Shown: one piece after another, positions 1 through 14,146 of the stretch
Layout: each line of letters starts with the position of its first letter
Numbering within the stretch: position 1 is the stretch's first letter
Assembly (NCBI RefSeq): GCF_014898815.1
Contig: NW_026515537.1
Location: forward strand, 1-64,000
Direction: 5' to 3'
Length of the DNA: 64,000 bases
Source of the DNA: Panonychus citri
Taxonomy: Eukaryota > Arthropoda > Arachnida > Trombidiformes > Tetranychidae
The notes under the pieces: model-generated
Told to the model about the DNA's origin: nothing
Database searches by the model: none
What the model saw: the letters and a program-made list of their open reading frames with translations, nothing else
Translations under genes and position numbers: made by a program

Positions 1-655
1 TGGGTGATAGTTGTTTATCCTTGTGTGTGTGTGTGTGTGTAAATCTTTAAATTCTTGTTGATTTTTTCTTCAAATTTCTTATTGATTCTGTGATCTATTA
101 CCTGATATCTTTTTTACTTTTTTCTTCTAGTGAACTTAATCTCTGAATGAGTTTACACTTGAGCTTTTTCTTGAGAATCTTAAAGGGAACCAATAAAAAT
201 AAAGAAGAAGACAAAAAACAAAATCGCTGACTTTGAGCTTTGAATAACTGTTGATCATAATATAAAGAAGATGTATCAACTTGGAGAGACTGAGAGATTA
301 ATCAGAATTTTCCTCATCCAATATGAATATTAACAAAAAAAACTGCTAAAAATTCAAGTATTATGACAATATTTTGATAACATGATTGATTTTTTCCCCT
401 ATTGACAAAGAAGAAAAAAAGTTTCAACCTGAATGCTGATTCTGAATTTTGAACACAGAAAACTTTATCCAAATCTTTTCGGCTCAATATTATGAATATA
501 AAAAAAATGCTTAAACTTTAATCTCTGGCTGAATAGGTTCTGATTCTAAATATTGATAATGTTAAAGAGGAAAAAAAAATTTACTGATTTTGATTAAATG
601 ATTATTTTCTAATTCATCATTTCCTTTACACCAAAAATTCATTGATACGTATTAG
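1..655. other. Non-coding lead-in, probably intron of the sidestep-like gene
   Basis: No coding segment was recognised. The stretch opens with a short (GT)n tract and is AT-rich. The first recognisable exon starts at 656 in the middle of an Ig-family protein, so this is most simply the end of an intron whose upstream exons lie outside the window. Confidence 0.6.
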
Positions 656-2879
656 ATATACCTCGTCTTTCATTGAGACTTGGATCTCCAACGATTTCAT
701 TAACTACTCTCCAGGAAGGTAATGATATTTATTTTGACTGTGAAATCGATTCAAATCCTCATATCAATCGTCCAATCGTTTGGCGTTTCAATGGTGATAT
801 ACTTCACTCCCAGCATGGTGAGTTGATCATCATCTCTTTTGTTAATATAATAATTTATCGTTAATATCTAACAATATTATCATTTTACCTTTGATACCAA
901 TTCTAGGAGTGATACAAAGTAATCAAACTTTGGTACTTCAACGTGTTTCTCGTAAGCAAAGTGGTACTTATCAGTGTGAAGCGGGAAACAATCAAGGAAC
1001 TGCGCTAAGCAATACAATCAATTTAACCATCAGATATGCTCCATTTTGTCGTAATGAAAATATGTAAGTTTGATCCATTTGTATTCATCATTCAGTCATA
1101 AATTTGTCATCTCAATCTCACGGAAATTTGACCTTGAAAAAAAATATTCATTCATTCTGTTTGTTTACCTTATTCTTTCTCATGCTCATGATGAAACTTT
1201 TAGACTTGAGAAAATTTCATTAAAATATTAGATAAAGTCAACAGAAAAGATGAGGATAGAAAAATATATTTACTATATGATAACCAAACAAAGTTAAAAA
1301 AATTTCTTCATCCAAAGATGAAAAATATAATATAATTGAATCTCCTTCCCAATGATTTTCGAGTAAAAGAAAAATAAAACCTAAACAATTTATCCCATTT
1401 ACTCATTATTTTCAATTACTAAATCGTCACAATATATTTAATAGATTTAGTATTTACCGTTAATCGTGATAATCTCAATTCAAAATGTATGAAGAATTTC
1501 GAGGAATCAAAATTGAATCGAGTTCAATAAATTCTGTAAAATAACCTTTTCTTTTTCTTGGAATAGGATAGTTTTTTTTTCTGTCCATCAATTGACCGAT
1601 AGTATGAAAAGAGAAGAGTAAAAAAATGAGTAAATAATGAAAAGAAAAATTTTCATCAAAAATTGAACATTTCGTGTTTCGTATATTGATTACGTGTAAT
1701 ATTCAATATATTTTAAGTTATGTTACCAAGATTAACAGGGATGAAAAAAATTTCTACAACATGTTCACAGGGAGACAGAACACATCATATACGAGTATGA
1801 ATACGACATTTTTTTTAAAGTAAAATGCAATTGAATATCATCTTACTTCATGATAATGATTCTTAAACATGATATTTGATAGAAAGTGTGGTAAACGAGG
1901 AAATCTGAATATGGAATCAATTCAGTCTATCGATAGAGAAAAAATCGCCTCAAACTGAATGTTATTTTCATCGTTTTGAAGAAACAACAGGAAAAGAAAA
2001 GGTTCTCATATCATGTTCATGGTGATCATCATGATTGGTTCATTAGATTATATTGATATTTTTTTTCTTGCCTGAATAAAAGGGACACACTAAAAGCTAC
2101 AGTTTTATTCATTGACATGATGATGATGAATATATAATAATAATCATCAACTAAAATGTCAATACTTTTATGCTTTGGATGTCAAATCAATGTATGTTTA
2201 ATGATGTAGATAAAATAAAAATACGAAGAAACCATAAAGGATAAAAGTTCTAGGGATTTTCTCATCTCTCATCATGAAAATATGATAATTTCCATTTCAC
2301 ATGAAGCTATTAGAAGGAAGAAAAATAATTCTTCATGCAATATTATTTATCGAAATAAAAGAATCAGAAGTTTTTGGAAACTTTAAAAATAATCATTTTC
2401 CAATCCCAAGATGATAAGGAAAATGTTGTTAGTAAATAATATGATTAACTATCAGTCGGTTATTCAATTGCAATAGTATATTCAATAACATGTTAATTTG
2501 ATTGTTAGTAGATTTATCCAAAGATTTTCAAAGCTTGATCGCGATTAAGTAGCAACGTGTTGGTATATTATTACAATTGAATTTACCAAGATGCAAGAAA
2601 AAAATATACTAACTCAATTTGAAATTATTGTTAATATATTAATTTGTATTCTAAATGCTGTGCTAAGTGTGTTAATCTTTTCCACCTCATTATCATGATT
2701 GCTTGATTAATCAAGCAAAGTTCAGTTTTTCTAAGCGAGTGATTAGTTTAAACTAATCGTTCTAATGCTGTTATTATTTTATTATCGTTGAATATCTTGG
2801 TGAGAATTGAGTTACTCGGTTTTTTTTTCGTTGGAATTTTTTTCGCTCTCCTCCTTCACGATGATTTAATTCACTATGA

Positions 2880-2945
<66 letters not shown>

Positions 2946-5900
2946 TAAAAATGTTCTGGTTTCTTTCTGAATATTAGTATATGGATAATTTTTTTCTTCT
3001 CTATAAAAACAATTTGGAAACTTTGTTCAAGTTCTTTTTCCGTTGATAATCTTTTCTCTCTTTCATTTTCTTTTTCTCATTCAACTTCCTCTCTCTTTGC
3101 TTGTTCACCCTTAATTCACAGATTGATGAGGATAAACGAGAAAAGATAAACTTCTTAACCTTTTTTTCACCTCAATTTTTTTTCTTCACTTATTTTGCAT
3201 TGCAAGTTTTTCTTGTTGTAGAAAACTAAACATAGAAAAAGACTTAAACACTTGATTAAATCTCTAACATAAAGTGTAAAGAAAAGGAGAGAGAAAGAGA
3301 GAGAAAGAGACAGGAAAAAAAATTTCCATAGAGATTTCAATTCCATTCAAGGTATTAGAACAGAATGGAAAACTTGTTGGGAGGCTGAATAGTGATAGAG
3401 AGAGAAGAAGAGAAAGAGAGAATGGAGAAATCAAGAATATACAAATCATAATGGAAATCAAAGTTCCTAAAAGTTGATTCTCATCTCGTCATCACGCTTC
3501 CAATTCAAATATCATGTTTCTCTTCACATTTATTGAAATGGAAGTTATCATGACTTTAGTAGAATTGAATTCATGTTTTGTTGCTCTTACATCGAAAGCA
3601 TTGTCTTCACAAGCTAATAGTATTTATATACATGTAAAATTCTAATAACGGTTAAGATAAATGCTGAGAAAATATTCAAATTCAAATATAGTATCAGAAA
3701 TTCAATATTAATCCAAAAATCAATCTTTCGTTTACTCTCATAGTGCATTATCATATTGAGAGATTAACCTTAATTCATTTTCGTGTATTGGAACCAGAAA
3801 AAAAAATAATATTCTCATATAAAAATCAGCTCCTTTTTTTCAGGAATATTCAATGATTCAGATGAACTTGGAGTGTAGATTAATAAATACACTCAAATGA
3901 TGATGATGATGATGATATCTATTTGAATATTATCTTTTCATGTTTTTTTCATATCAAATTTTTACCAATATAATGGTTGAGATTTTTGTAAAAGAATCGA
4001 AAGAGAAAAACAAAACAATAATAAAAGTTCTGTATTCGAGTATTATGTGCATCCATTTATCGTGTGTATCGATACATGTATGTACATGTAGATTTGGAAC
4101 AAAACAAAAAAACGTTCTTAAGATGATAATATTCTGCTGAGAAACTCTGATTACATTTTTATCTCTGATGATCATTCCGATTTTACCATTAATCTTTTAT
4201 AATACATCCTTTTAATGCTTTTTCATGTATTTTCCTTTCTTCTTCATCAATATACATATTCCATTGGATTGAATGATAAAAAAAAACTCCAATTCTAATT
4301 CATTGGTGGACGAATCCTTTTCCTTTCCCATGGTCAAATTATATATGAAAATGTCTCTTCTAAAATACTCTTACAGTTTAGTCTATGGAGTCGCTCTTCA
4401 TGAAACCATTTATCTTGAATGTGATGTAGATGCGAATCCATCTCGTGTCTCTTTCCAATGGAAACATCAATACAATTCAGAGTTATTACCATTTAACATA
4501 GTTAATGACACAAGGTAACGTATACACACACACACATCTAACGACGTATTAAAAGATGATGCTGATGATAAGTAAAGTAATTTCATGATGATAATGATGA
4601 TTATGATTACAGTAATCATCAGCTTCCTTTTTCAATATTCCTCTTTCCTCTTATGAATCTCATTTTGTGATTGCCTTTTTGTTTTCTTTTGTTTCATTTC
4701 GTTATTTTTTTTGTTCTCCATCGGATTTAATACTGTTAATAAGCTTTATTATCATTCCATTGATTGTAATAGTTAATAGTTTGAATGTTTTAGCTCCATC
4801 AAAAATCAAACTCAACAACATCATTTAACCTTTACAACTCCCACTCTCATCAACCTATTATCTCCGCCTTACTCAAGTAACTTTTCAGATTGTTGAAACT
4901 TTTCCCATTCTCTATCTAACTCTGCATCTCTATGGAGCATGGATCTCCATCTCTCTCGTCTCTCGTCTCTTGTACTTATCATCATCATCATCATCATCAT
5001 GATTCTCATGAAAAATCATCATTAAAACCATGATGCAAACATCCTTTTCTCCTTATGTAGATCAACCTTAAGCTACTCACCCCATGAGCCTAATGATTAC
5101 GGTAAAATTGACTGTATTGCCAAAAATGAAGTAGGACTTCAACAGCGAGCTTGTACTTTCCATATAACATCATCAGGTAAGTGAATCGCAAAGAAGCAGA
5201 AAAAAGCAATCCCTTGCAATTAAAGGGTATTATTAATGTCATCTAATGAAAATGCAGAATGCAAATGACATTGTTATTAGATAAACTGAATTAATCTTGA
5301 GGTTGAATGATGACGAAATTTATTCAGTAAACTTTGTTGTCGATTTTTTTTTCTCATTCTTAACCACAACATTTTACAGTTGATTGTATACTACGTAAAT
5401 CCTAATACTATCTTAATGGAAATTTTCAAGTGAAAATAGACAGAAAAAAAATAAAGAGAGAGAGAGAGAGAGAATTCAATCAATTATAATGTTTATAAAT
5501 CATCGATAAAAATAATCTAATAGCTAATCATCAGCATCTTTTTAAATGATAAATGATTTTTACAATAAGGAAATACAAGTAAAAGAAAAGGGAAGAGGAA
5601 AAGAAAGGAAAAAAAAAATAAGAAATAAAATGAAAGTTATTGAGTGAAAACTGAAAAAAATATGATGGAAAATTCTGAATCGAATGAGTTTTGTCGATAA
5701 TATTGAAGGAGAAAGAAAAGTTTGTTTGATTCTCGATCAAGTCATTAAAATTTTCGTACAAGATCATTTTTCATTGACTCAATGAAGAAGGGAGAGAAAA
5801 GAAACTGCAATACTTTCAATAAATAGCCAATATATCCCCAATTACCTCTTATCTTGTTTACTCTCTGAATCTTCATCCCATGAACAAGAATCCAAGTACA

Positions 5901-6408
5901 TATAGTCAAGATTAACCCCGGAAAAAATATGAATGAAACACAAGAATCTTTTTATCATCTTAAAATATTACATCCATTGATTTTTCTTTTTGTGTAATAT
6001 TTATCTCTCTCTTTCTCTCTTCTTTAGTCTTGACCATCAAAATCTCTTTGCAAATCTTTTTCTTCTTGATATTTTATCCCACTTTCACTGCCAGTTAACC
6101 TCTTCTTCCTGATGATACAAATAATTTTCTCTTGCATCTTCTTCTTCACTCCCATCTCATCATCTTTCACTTGACCATTTTTTCCCATGTATTTTTCATC
6201 ATTTTCAAATTTATCCTCATCTTTTCATGTTACATCAAAGGATAAGGATCATTATTACACATTGAGCTGTGACAATGATCAGTGTTAAATCAAAGATCAT
6301 GTTATCATCCTATTCTGAGCCTTTACACTTTTACCAATGTTGATGATGACAATGAAATTACTGTTGATGTTTCTATTATTGTTGATATTTGTCTTTGGAT
6401 ATTTTTTT

Positions 6409-6480
<72 letters not shown>

Positions 6481-9400
6481 ACCAAATTGAGGTTATCATT
6501 CTGTATCATTTAAACTTTATCGACACAAAGATAGAATCTAAATCTTTCTCTCTAAAAGCAATAAGACCATTTTTCGATCATTTCTTTGTCAACTGACAAG
6601 CACAGTAGATTGTGTTATTAGTGACCAGTGGTAGCCAATTGTGAAATTCCTTATCAAATATAAATATACTTTCTCATTGCGCTAATATATATAAACTGTC
6701 AGATCTAAACTTCATCCTGTGTAAATCAACTAACATCAATTCAACCAATTTCATCAGCAAAAAGTAACAATTTAAAGACATTTAATACTTTGTGTGTATC
6801 TTATTGTTACTCTTATTTTTCTCTATCTATTAATAGATTAATAATTATCGATAATTTCTACAAGACTCAAAATCTTAGGTGATTTCATAAATTGTTTTCT
6901 TATTTTCCATCAACTTTTAAGCTTATTGTTTTTCTCTATTAACATTTAAACCAGATAATGATGAGAACTCAATTGATTTAAGATACTTTTGGATTCACTT
7001 TAAATATCATTGCTACATAATCTATTGTATCAACATCATTAGTGTGAAACTAATGATATTATTTAGCTAATCAACAATCATTAGCAACATTAACCTTTTC
7101 CTTGATTAAATTGAATTGAATTTATAATTGAATTAGATTACACACCATTTAAAAGATTAGTGAATCAATTTTTAGACTCTTTGATTTTGCTTTTTTCTCT
7201 ATTATCTCTTGTTGGTCATTTCCTTTATTATTATTTTTGCTTCTTCGCCATTCATTTGAATCTCATATAACATAATGTTATAAATGACCGCCACTGTTTC
7301 TCCACTTTGACCCTCACTGTGTTAGCCTTAATTGTTGATCAATCAAGTTGGTGATAATGGTTGATGATGACCATGTTGCTATTGATAATGATACTGTTAA
7401 TGATAATGATGATGATAATAGTAAAGTTAATGATAATGGCTAGACAAGAGTTCCAATGGCTTTGCATTTAGAATCATTAGTTTGTTTGTTTCTCTCTCTC
7501 TCTCTCTCCCTTTCTTTCCAATACTGTTATATGATATATCTCTGAAAAAGGATATTCACAAAATGATAACTTGGATATTGAATGAGAGAAAATGTTGAAA
7601 AAAAGTTTTTATCTACATGATAAATCTGATAATTATTATCAACAGGATGGAATTCAAAATAGACTGTTGATAGTATGATTATTATTACCATTATATTAAA
7701 ATCGATGTAATCAAATAATTTATTCATCATCTAGTGATTAATAAAGATGAAGAAACTTTTTGATGGTTCAAATAACTCATGTTACCAATATTAGTTTGTA
7801 TTTTTCCATGTAATCTGAATAAGTTTCCTTCGTATTCGTCATGTTGATATTATTATGTTTTCATCTAATGAATATAATAAGATGAATATTAATGAATTTT
7901 GATTCTTATTTAATTGACTCTCTCTCTCTCTCTTTTCTCTTTCTTTCTCTCTTTCTTGAATATTAGATCCTCCTAATTTATCATTTAGATGCCGAGTTGC
8001 CAATCAAAGTGAAGATTCACTTATGGTTCACTGTTTACCCGATGTAAGAGTTAATTATACTCATGAAGAGATTAAATTGGGAGATGATTCTAATCCATCC
8101 AGAGGATTATTCATTTATCCAGCTTCGTTTTTCATTTGTCAAGTTTATCGGAAAAATGAACAATATCCTATCGCCAATGTATCACAACCTTTAACTGTTC
8201 CATATCAATCACATTCATATGGTGAGTATCGTGATAGTTATGGGATAAGAACAATGAAAGTTATATAATTATAACCATAATAATAACATATGATCATGAC
8301 TCTTTATTTAGTCTTTCACTCACTCACTTAAAATCGTTAATCATGGAACCAGAAAATAATCATTAACATCAGTAAATCAGTAATTTATATATGTGTTTAA
8401 TAGCTGAGAACCAGGAGTTAGTTGAACAGGAAAACACTGATACACAGTAAAAATATGAATCCGTGAACAGAATCTGAATCTTTGAAATGGGAAAAATAAA
8501 GTAGAAAAAGAATAGAGAGAAATAAAGATAAGGATAATACTTGCAATTATATGAGAGACAATTGAGTTTAGATGAAACAAAAACTGAAATGATGAAGGAA
8601 TGAGAATGCTGAGATGATGTAATAAGAAGATGATTATAATGTTTAGAATGATGAAGAGGTAGAGAAGACGAAGAAGATGAAGAAGAACCAGAAAAAAGTA
8701 AAAACATAGAAAAGGTTAGAATTTCTCAAGATATAAGTAGCCCTTGTTGTTGATGATGATGATAAGTTTCTTGTAGAAATCGATAAGACAAGAAAGGGAT
8801 GATAGAAGATTGTTCTGTGTCGAGGTGAGGTGTTTTTAGAGAAAAAGGTAAAAATAAGAGAAAGAGAAAATCGAAAGATAAAAAGGTGATGATGAGAAAG
8901 GAAATTAGAACAAGCATCTTGAAACTTTGGAGTTTTCGTTTGCAATATGAGAATGATAATAATAGGAATCAGGGGATTCAAGCTGAATAGTGCTGAGAAT
9001 ACGGAAATAAGATGAGAATAAGATTGAGGTGGTGATAAGTCTAGATTGAGATAATTGTTACAATCTAAAGGTATTAATAGTTAAGCAACCAAATTGAATG
9101 ATTATATATAAATGACAGCAGATTAGGTGTTGAAATAATGTGATAATAAATTAGATTAATGTGAACATGAAATTATTGTTTGTTCACTTGAATTCAAAGC
9201 AAATCAAATAATGAAAAAAAAGCCTAACATCTAATTGTAGTTAAAAGGATAAGTTTTAAAATATTCATTACGAATTACCCATGATATTGACACTACCAAC
9301 TCCACCTTTCATCATGATAGTAAATAATCAATTGAACTTAACCAGAGAAAATGAAAATTTAAGGAAAATTATTATTATTAATGAATGAAGTTGATGAACT

Positions 9401-12400
9401 TTTTTTTTCCTTCACTTGATTAGTGATTTTGATTGAACTTTTTTTTCTCAATGGTAAAGAGAAAGAGAATCAACTTTGAATCTATTGTTTTCTTATCTTC
9501 TTTTTGTGAATGAACAATCTGCTTGATGAAAAGGTTTCATCTACATAGTTATAAATATATTACATTCAGTGAACAATATCAAAGGTAAATATGAATACCA
9601 TGATTATCCAATAACATTTTAGTACATGATAAATAATAGGATAAGTAGAGTCAACATTGACTTTTATTCAGGTACAGAATTTCAGGTTTTATATGTACAC
9701 CAGACACTCACACACAGATCCACATACATAACCAGGTAAAATTGGGTTGGGTTTTTTATCTACAAACCAAATTGATGGATGTGAATGGGAAACATGGTAA
9801 ACATGGCGAGGAGAAAACAAAAATGCAACAAAACCTGAACTGAATTATATCCTTGATTGAATTTCAATATTTTCTGTTTTTTTACTGTTACGACGAAAAA
9901 TGTTCCCAGCAATTGGATTAGCGAATTTTTTTTCTTCTCATAACAATCGATGACATCTCAATCATCAAAAGTGCTACAAAGTAAAAAAAAAGTTCTGAAA
10001 ACTGAAGTATGAATTTTTCGTTGGCAACATTATATTAACTCTATTGGGCTGCAAGTTATCAATGAAATGCTGGGGGGAAAAAAGATTGAAATAATAAGCA
10101 TACAAAAGTCAACAGAACAACAAAAAAATTGATGAAATGTGAACAAGAAAAGCGGACAAGGAAAGAGTATAATTTATCGTTTGATATCATGAAACAACAT
10201 GATATAATATGATTGAGGATGAAATGATAAAGAAATGATAACCTTGTAAAAAAAAGTTATCTATCCATGAGGCTATCGTAATATTTGGTGTGAACATGAA
10301 ATATTATGAGTGTTTACTTTCATTTGTCTATTCATATCCTTTTCCATGAATCTCTTTGGTAACACCAAAATCATCATGACCATTTCCTCATGGATTTTGT
10401 TGTTGTTTTTTCTTGGTCGAGTTTTTCAGTTGACAGGTAAGCCTTGAGATCCATTGTTACTATTATCATAATGTAGTATCATTTATGTAAGTGTATCATG
10501 AAGAAAAAAAGGCAAAAAATAGAATCAAATATTACCATTTATTCTAATGTCATGAACGGAAACGACACGATGATGATGATGAGGATAATAATGATTATCG
10601 AACCAATATCCACTTCGAACTACTCAATCATGGAACTCTTTTTTTGTCCCAATTCTCTTTCATATTCATGTTTCTCAAGATGATTCTTACTTTTCATGAT
10701 AGAATAACATCCAAATGAAGGAGATGTCCAATAATAGAAGGTGTTAAAATAGCCATTTACCTCAAGACCATTCCAATGACAGGTCATTCTTTAGTAGTAA
10801 AACTTTTCTTTATATCTTCTTATTTTTTTCTGTTGATCATCTTTCTCCATATTATTCAATAATATCAATTTCAATGTCATTTAACTTTCTCATATTGTTA
10901 CACGATAATAATGACCAATGATATTTTCTATCATTCCTAATGATGACACTTTCGATACTTTTCACAAAAAAAGTAATGGCTTCTTCTTGTAATCTTTGAT
11001 GCTGAGAATTGATTTGACATTTTATTCATTTCTAATAACAAACTGATGATGGTGTTGATGATATTTCATGGTGAAATTGATACAACATTTAATACATTTA
11101 GTACAAAAAATTCAATTAGTCAAGATAATTTAATAATAATCCATCTTATTAAAATGTTACATTATCTTAATTTCAACTCAATGTAATGATATTATCATTA
11201 TTATTATTTACCTTTTCAACGATGTTGTTGAAAAATATTTATTCTAGTTAATTAATCATCATGATAAATACTTAAAAATACGATGCTGATTATGATGGAA
11301 TTAAATTAATTTAATATATAACAGTAAATCATGAATTTCTCTAGAATTACTTGAGATTATAATGAATCATAAATCAACATGAATCAATGAATAATTCAAA
11401 TTATTAATACGACACCAACAAACTCAATTAATGTTGTGATGATTTTGTTTTTCTCGTCTTCTTTTTCATGTAATAATGTTGATTAGGTGTAAACACTTGA
11501 TATTATTATTATTATTATTACAATGGAAATAGTTATCAAACTGACCAATTAATTTAGGTCAAGTGGTTATTACTATTGACTCATTATTTGATCATAATGA
11601 ATTTCATTGAAAAGAAATGTCTATGGTTATGTACTATTATCATGTAATAATAGTACAATTAATTTATCATTGATTTTATCCTTTTATCTAAATAATAATA
11701 ATTTGATAATTTGCTAATTTCTATCATGGTATTTTTGTTTCGTTTCACAGAAATTAATCTAATGCATCACAATGAGATCAAATTTTTAGTAAATAATTTA
11801 ATTCCAGAGACAAGTTATCGTATCAAATGTTTTTCACTTCACTCTCGTGGCTCATCCCAAGTAATGTGGTTAACCGGTGAAACCTCACAACCAGCACAGA
11901 AATTGATTGGAAATGGTCGAGCAAATCTGTTGACAGTCAATGGACGTAATATATTCACTGGTAAACCAATGTTAATAGCCTTATTATTGGGAATCATTGT
12001 CGTCACCCTGATACTCATCTCACTTGGTATCATTGCCATAATCCGTGTCCGTCGTACCCATAGACATGTTATCGGTTTAACTCGACCTGATACTGATAAT
12101 ACACAACTTCCCCCGGGTGGAACCATGTTTGATGAAGCTGAAGAGGTTTGTTGCTGTGATGATGAGTGTTGTGATGAGATGCTTTTAACAACCACAACGG
12201 TCCAACAGCAAGAACAACGAGCCAATCAATTTAACACTCTTGATTCAAATGGTACTGCTAAAGGTCCACCTGATATAATACCTTCAATTGGCTATTGTTC
12301 AAGTAAAAGTAAAAACGACGAGAACAAATTTATCTCATCCTATGGTAAAATATACGATCCAATTGATTTCATTGGTTTTAAAATTCAATAGAACTCAACT

Positions 12401-12733
12401 AATTATTAATATGAATAACGATCTCGACTGAATTATTTTTCTTAAAAACTTTCCTTTGAGTCTATTTGAATTTTATACTATTCTTGACCATTTTTCAATA
12501 CATATTATTAATATGATATTAATGAGATTATTTCTCTCCCTCTCGCAGATCCTGATAAATATGAAATTGCTCAAGGAATTACACTGGAACCAATATCAAT
12601 TGTTAGGAATTCTTCATCCAAAAGTACATTGGACCGCAAGAATACCGTTGAATTCAAAAGTAAATCTGAGATAACTAAAGCAACTCGAGTTGATCTAATC
12701 GGAGGAAGTCCAAAATTTGAGTCGACAGTGTGA
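656..12733 (+). CDS. side-like: Sidestep-family Ig/FN3 transmembrane receptor (3' seven exons)
   Basis: Exons by eye: 656-817, 907-1063, 4377-4514, 5061-5176, 7967-8221, 11751-12344, 12549-12733. All junctions have GT-AG ends and the phases join into 534 residues plus a stop. Domains, numbered from the first full codon: end of one Ig domain (about 1-105, cysteines in YFDCEI and YQCEAG, ending in a YAPFC linker); a second Ig domain (about 108-190, YGVALHE, CDVDANP, FQW, DYGKIDC); an FN3-like domain split by an intron (about 191-335); a transmembrane helix (about 349-375) followed by RVRR; then a cytoplasmic tail. The YGV-xx-E...C-V-D-A-N-P-xx-V-xFxW pattern is typical of Drosophila Sidestep and its paralogues, Beat receptors in axon guidance. 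The tail has a Cys cluster (CCCDDECC) and ends ESTV, a class I PDZ ligand. N-terminal exons and signal peptide lie outside the window. The family call is from memory of conserved motifs. Confidence 0.8.
1064..4376. other. Long intron of the sidestep-like gene
   Basis: About 3.3 kb of AT-rich DNA between two Ig-coding exons. It holds a long (AG)n microsatellite and poly-T and GATGAT tracts. No second gene was recognised on either strand. Confidence 0.7.
2882..2942. repeat. (AG)n microsatellite
   Basis: About 30 uninterrupted AG units inside an intron. An apparent 60-codon frame across it is only the RERERE translation of the repeat. Confidence 0.95.
5177..7966. other. Long intron of the sidestep-like gene
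   Basis: About 2.8 kb between the last Ig exon and the FN3 exon. It contains a long (CT)n tract and shorter CT runs near 7491-7512 and 7919-7932, the last close to the splice acceptor and likely part of its pyrimidine tract. Nothing else was recognised. Confidence 0.7.
6412..6480. repeat. (CT)n microsatellite
   Basis: Nearly pure CT for about 68 bases with one interruption near 6473. Long Ser/Leu or Arg/Glu frames here are repeat translations. Confidence 0.95.
8222..11750. other. Long intron splitting the FN3 domain
   Basis: About 3.5 kb, AT-rich, with no coding segment recognised. A hairpin with 11-bp arms (11630-11640 and 11647-11657, 6-base loop) lies about 90 bases before the acceptor. 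Confidence 0.65.
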
Positions 12734-13655
12734 ACATAGAAGCCAATTCAATCAAACAGTTCAATAATCAGGAGTATTAGTGTAAACGATGGTCAGAATC
12801 AAATGGATAATCCTTCAAGTTCAATCATCTGCAATTTCCTCTAATCACTATGAAAATACCAGTTCAAGAACTTTTATCAAGACCATTGGAATACTTTAAA
12901 TTAGCAATGTTCGAATCTGTGAAAAGCCTTTTCCTCACCCAAAAACTGGAATCCATTCGACAATGAAAACTGATTGTGATATTATGCAGATACAAGAAAT
13001 AACTTATATATACAACAACAGAATAGTTCAACAGAAATATTGATTATTCGATCAATTTATCATTAATAACTGAATAATTGCTTGTTCATCTAAAACTAGG
13101 GTCTTCCATCAATACTATAGTTAGAATCATTGACAATAACGGACTATCACAATTCTATGAATGATCTATGAGTAGAATCTGATCAAAGGAAATGACCAGA
13201 AAATTGTCTAATTAACGTGAAACAATTTTCCGAGATTCAGAACTCTCAGATTAATTGGCTATCGAAAAACTTTTTTTCATCAACAACAGTTTTTACCTTT
13301 TAATTTTTTTTTAATTTTTCTTTTCAATACTAATATTAGATCAGTTATCAGATTTTTTTACATCATTTGGTATTCACCCAGATCACAATGAACATTATCG
13401 TTATAATTGTCCATTTATCCTTTTTGTTACATGGTTACTACTGTTAGCTAATTACTATTACATCAAAGAGCAACTCTGTGATAAAACAATTAAGATAATT
13501 TTCATTTATAAAACTTTGAATTTTAAACTTTTATTATGTAAAAATTTGACAAAAAAAACTCATACAAATGAAGACAATTTAAAGTTTAATCGTTATCATC
13601 ATGTCGATTGCCCTTAACTACAAATTGAAAGATTGTAATATAATCAATTGTCAAG

Positions 13656-13675
13656 AATAAAATAATAGAAATAAA
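13656..13675 (+). terminator. Candidate poly(A) signals of the sidestep-like gene
   Basis: Two AATAAA hexamers (13656-13661 and 13670-13675) about 920 bases after the ESTV stop. AT-rich DNA gives chance matches, so this is only a candidate 3' end. Confidence 0.4.
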
Positions 13676-13710
13676 ATCTAATTTCTGAAATGAAAATCTT
13701 TCTTTCTCTG

Positions 13711-13716
13711 TTTATT
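13711..13716 (-). terminator. Candidate poly(A) signal of the cadherin gene
   Basis: AATAAA on the - strand (TTTATT on +), about 430 bases beyond the cadherin stop and only about 35-60 bases from the candidate signals of the convergent gene. Confidence 0.35.
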
Positions 13717-14146
13717 GCTCACAATCAATTCCCCTGCAAATAACATTGATAGTATGGAGAAAAAGTTAATGTTCTTAAAAGATTTAATTTTACAATCAAG
13801 TTCGATTCGATTAAGCAAAAGCACTTTACTTTTTACTATGTTCGTCCTTTGAATAAACTTTACTTGGCTCATATTAATAATTATCGGTTTACCTTGAGCG
13901 AAACTTTGAAATCAATCAATTTCTCGGAATTGAGCCTTGAAAAATTAACAGAAAATTATGAAGTTGATCGATTATAATATTTAGCTTTTAATTCAATCTG
14001 ATATTTTTCTGATAAACTCGAATTGTCTTACAAATCTTTTGTGGAACACAATTATCACAGTTGGAAGATTACAATATTTACAGAACATTTTATCCTTCGA
14101 TTATCTGCTGAAAATAAAGAAATTTGATTTCTTTTGTTTCTGTTGA

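Larger units (their letters stand above)
12734..14146. other. Convergent 3' region between the sidestep-like gene and cadherin
   Basis: Probable 3' UTRs of two tail-to-tail genes. Apart from the AATAAA hexamers listed separately, no structure or coding segment was recognised. Confidence 0.6.

Noticed and set aside
2788..2970. Small frames over GA/CT runs (also 6282-6596 and 3264-3461)
   Set aside because: Microsatellite translations inside introns.
8369..8981. Ser/Phe-rich - strand frames
   Set aside because: Low-complexity frames inside an intron with no family features.
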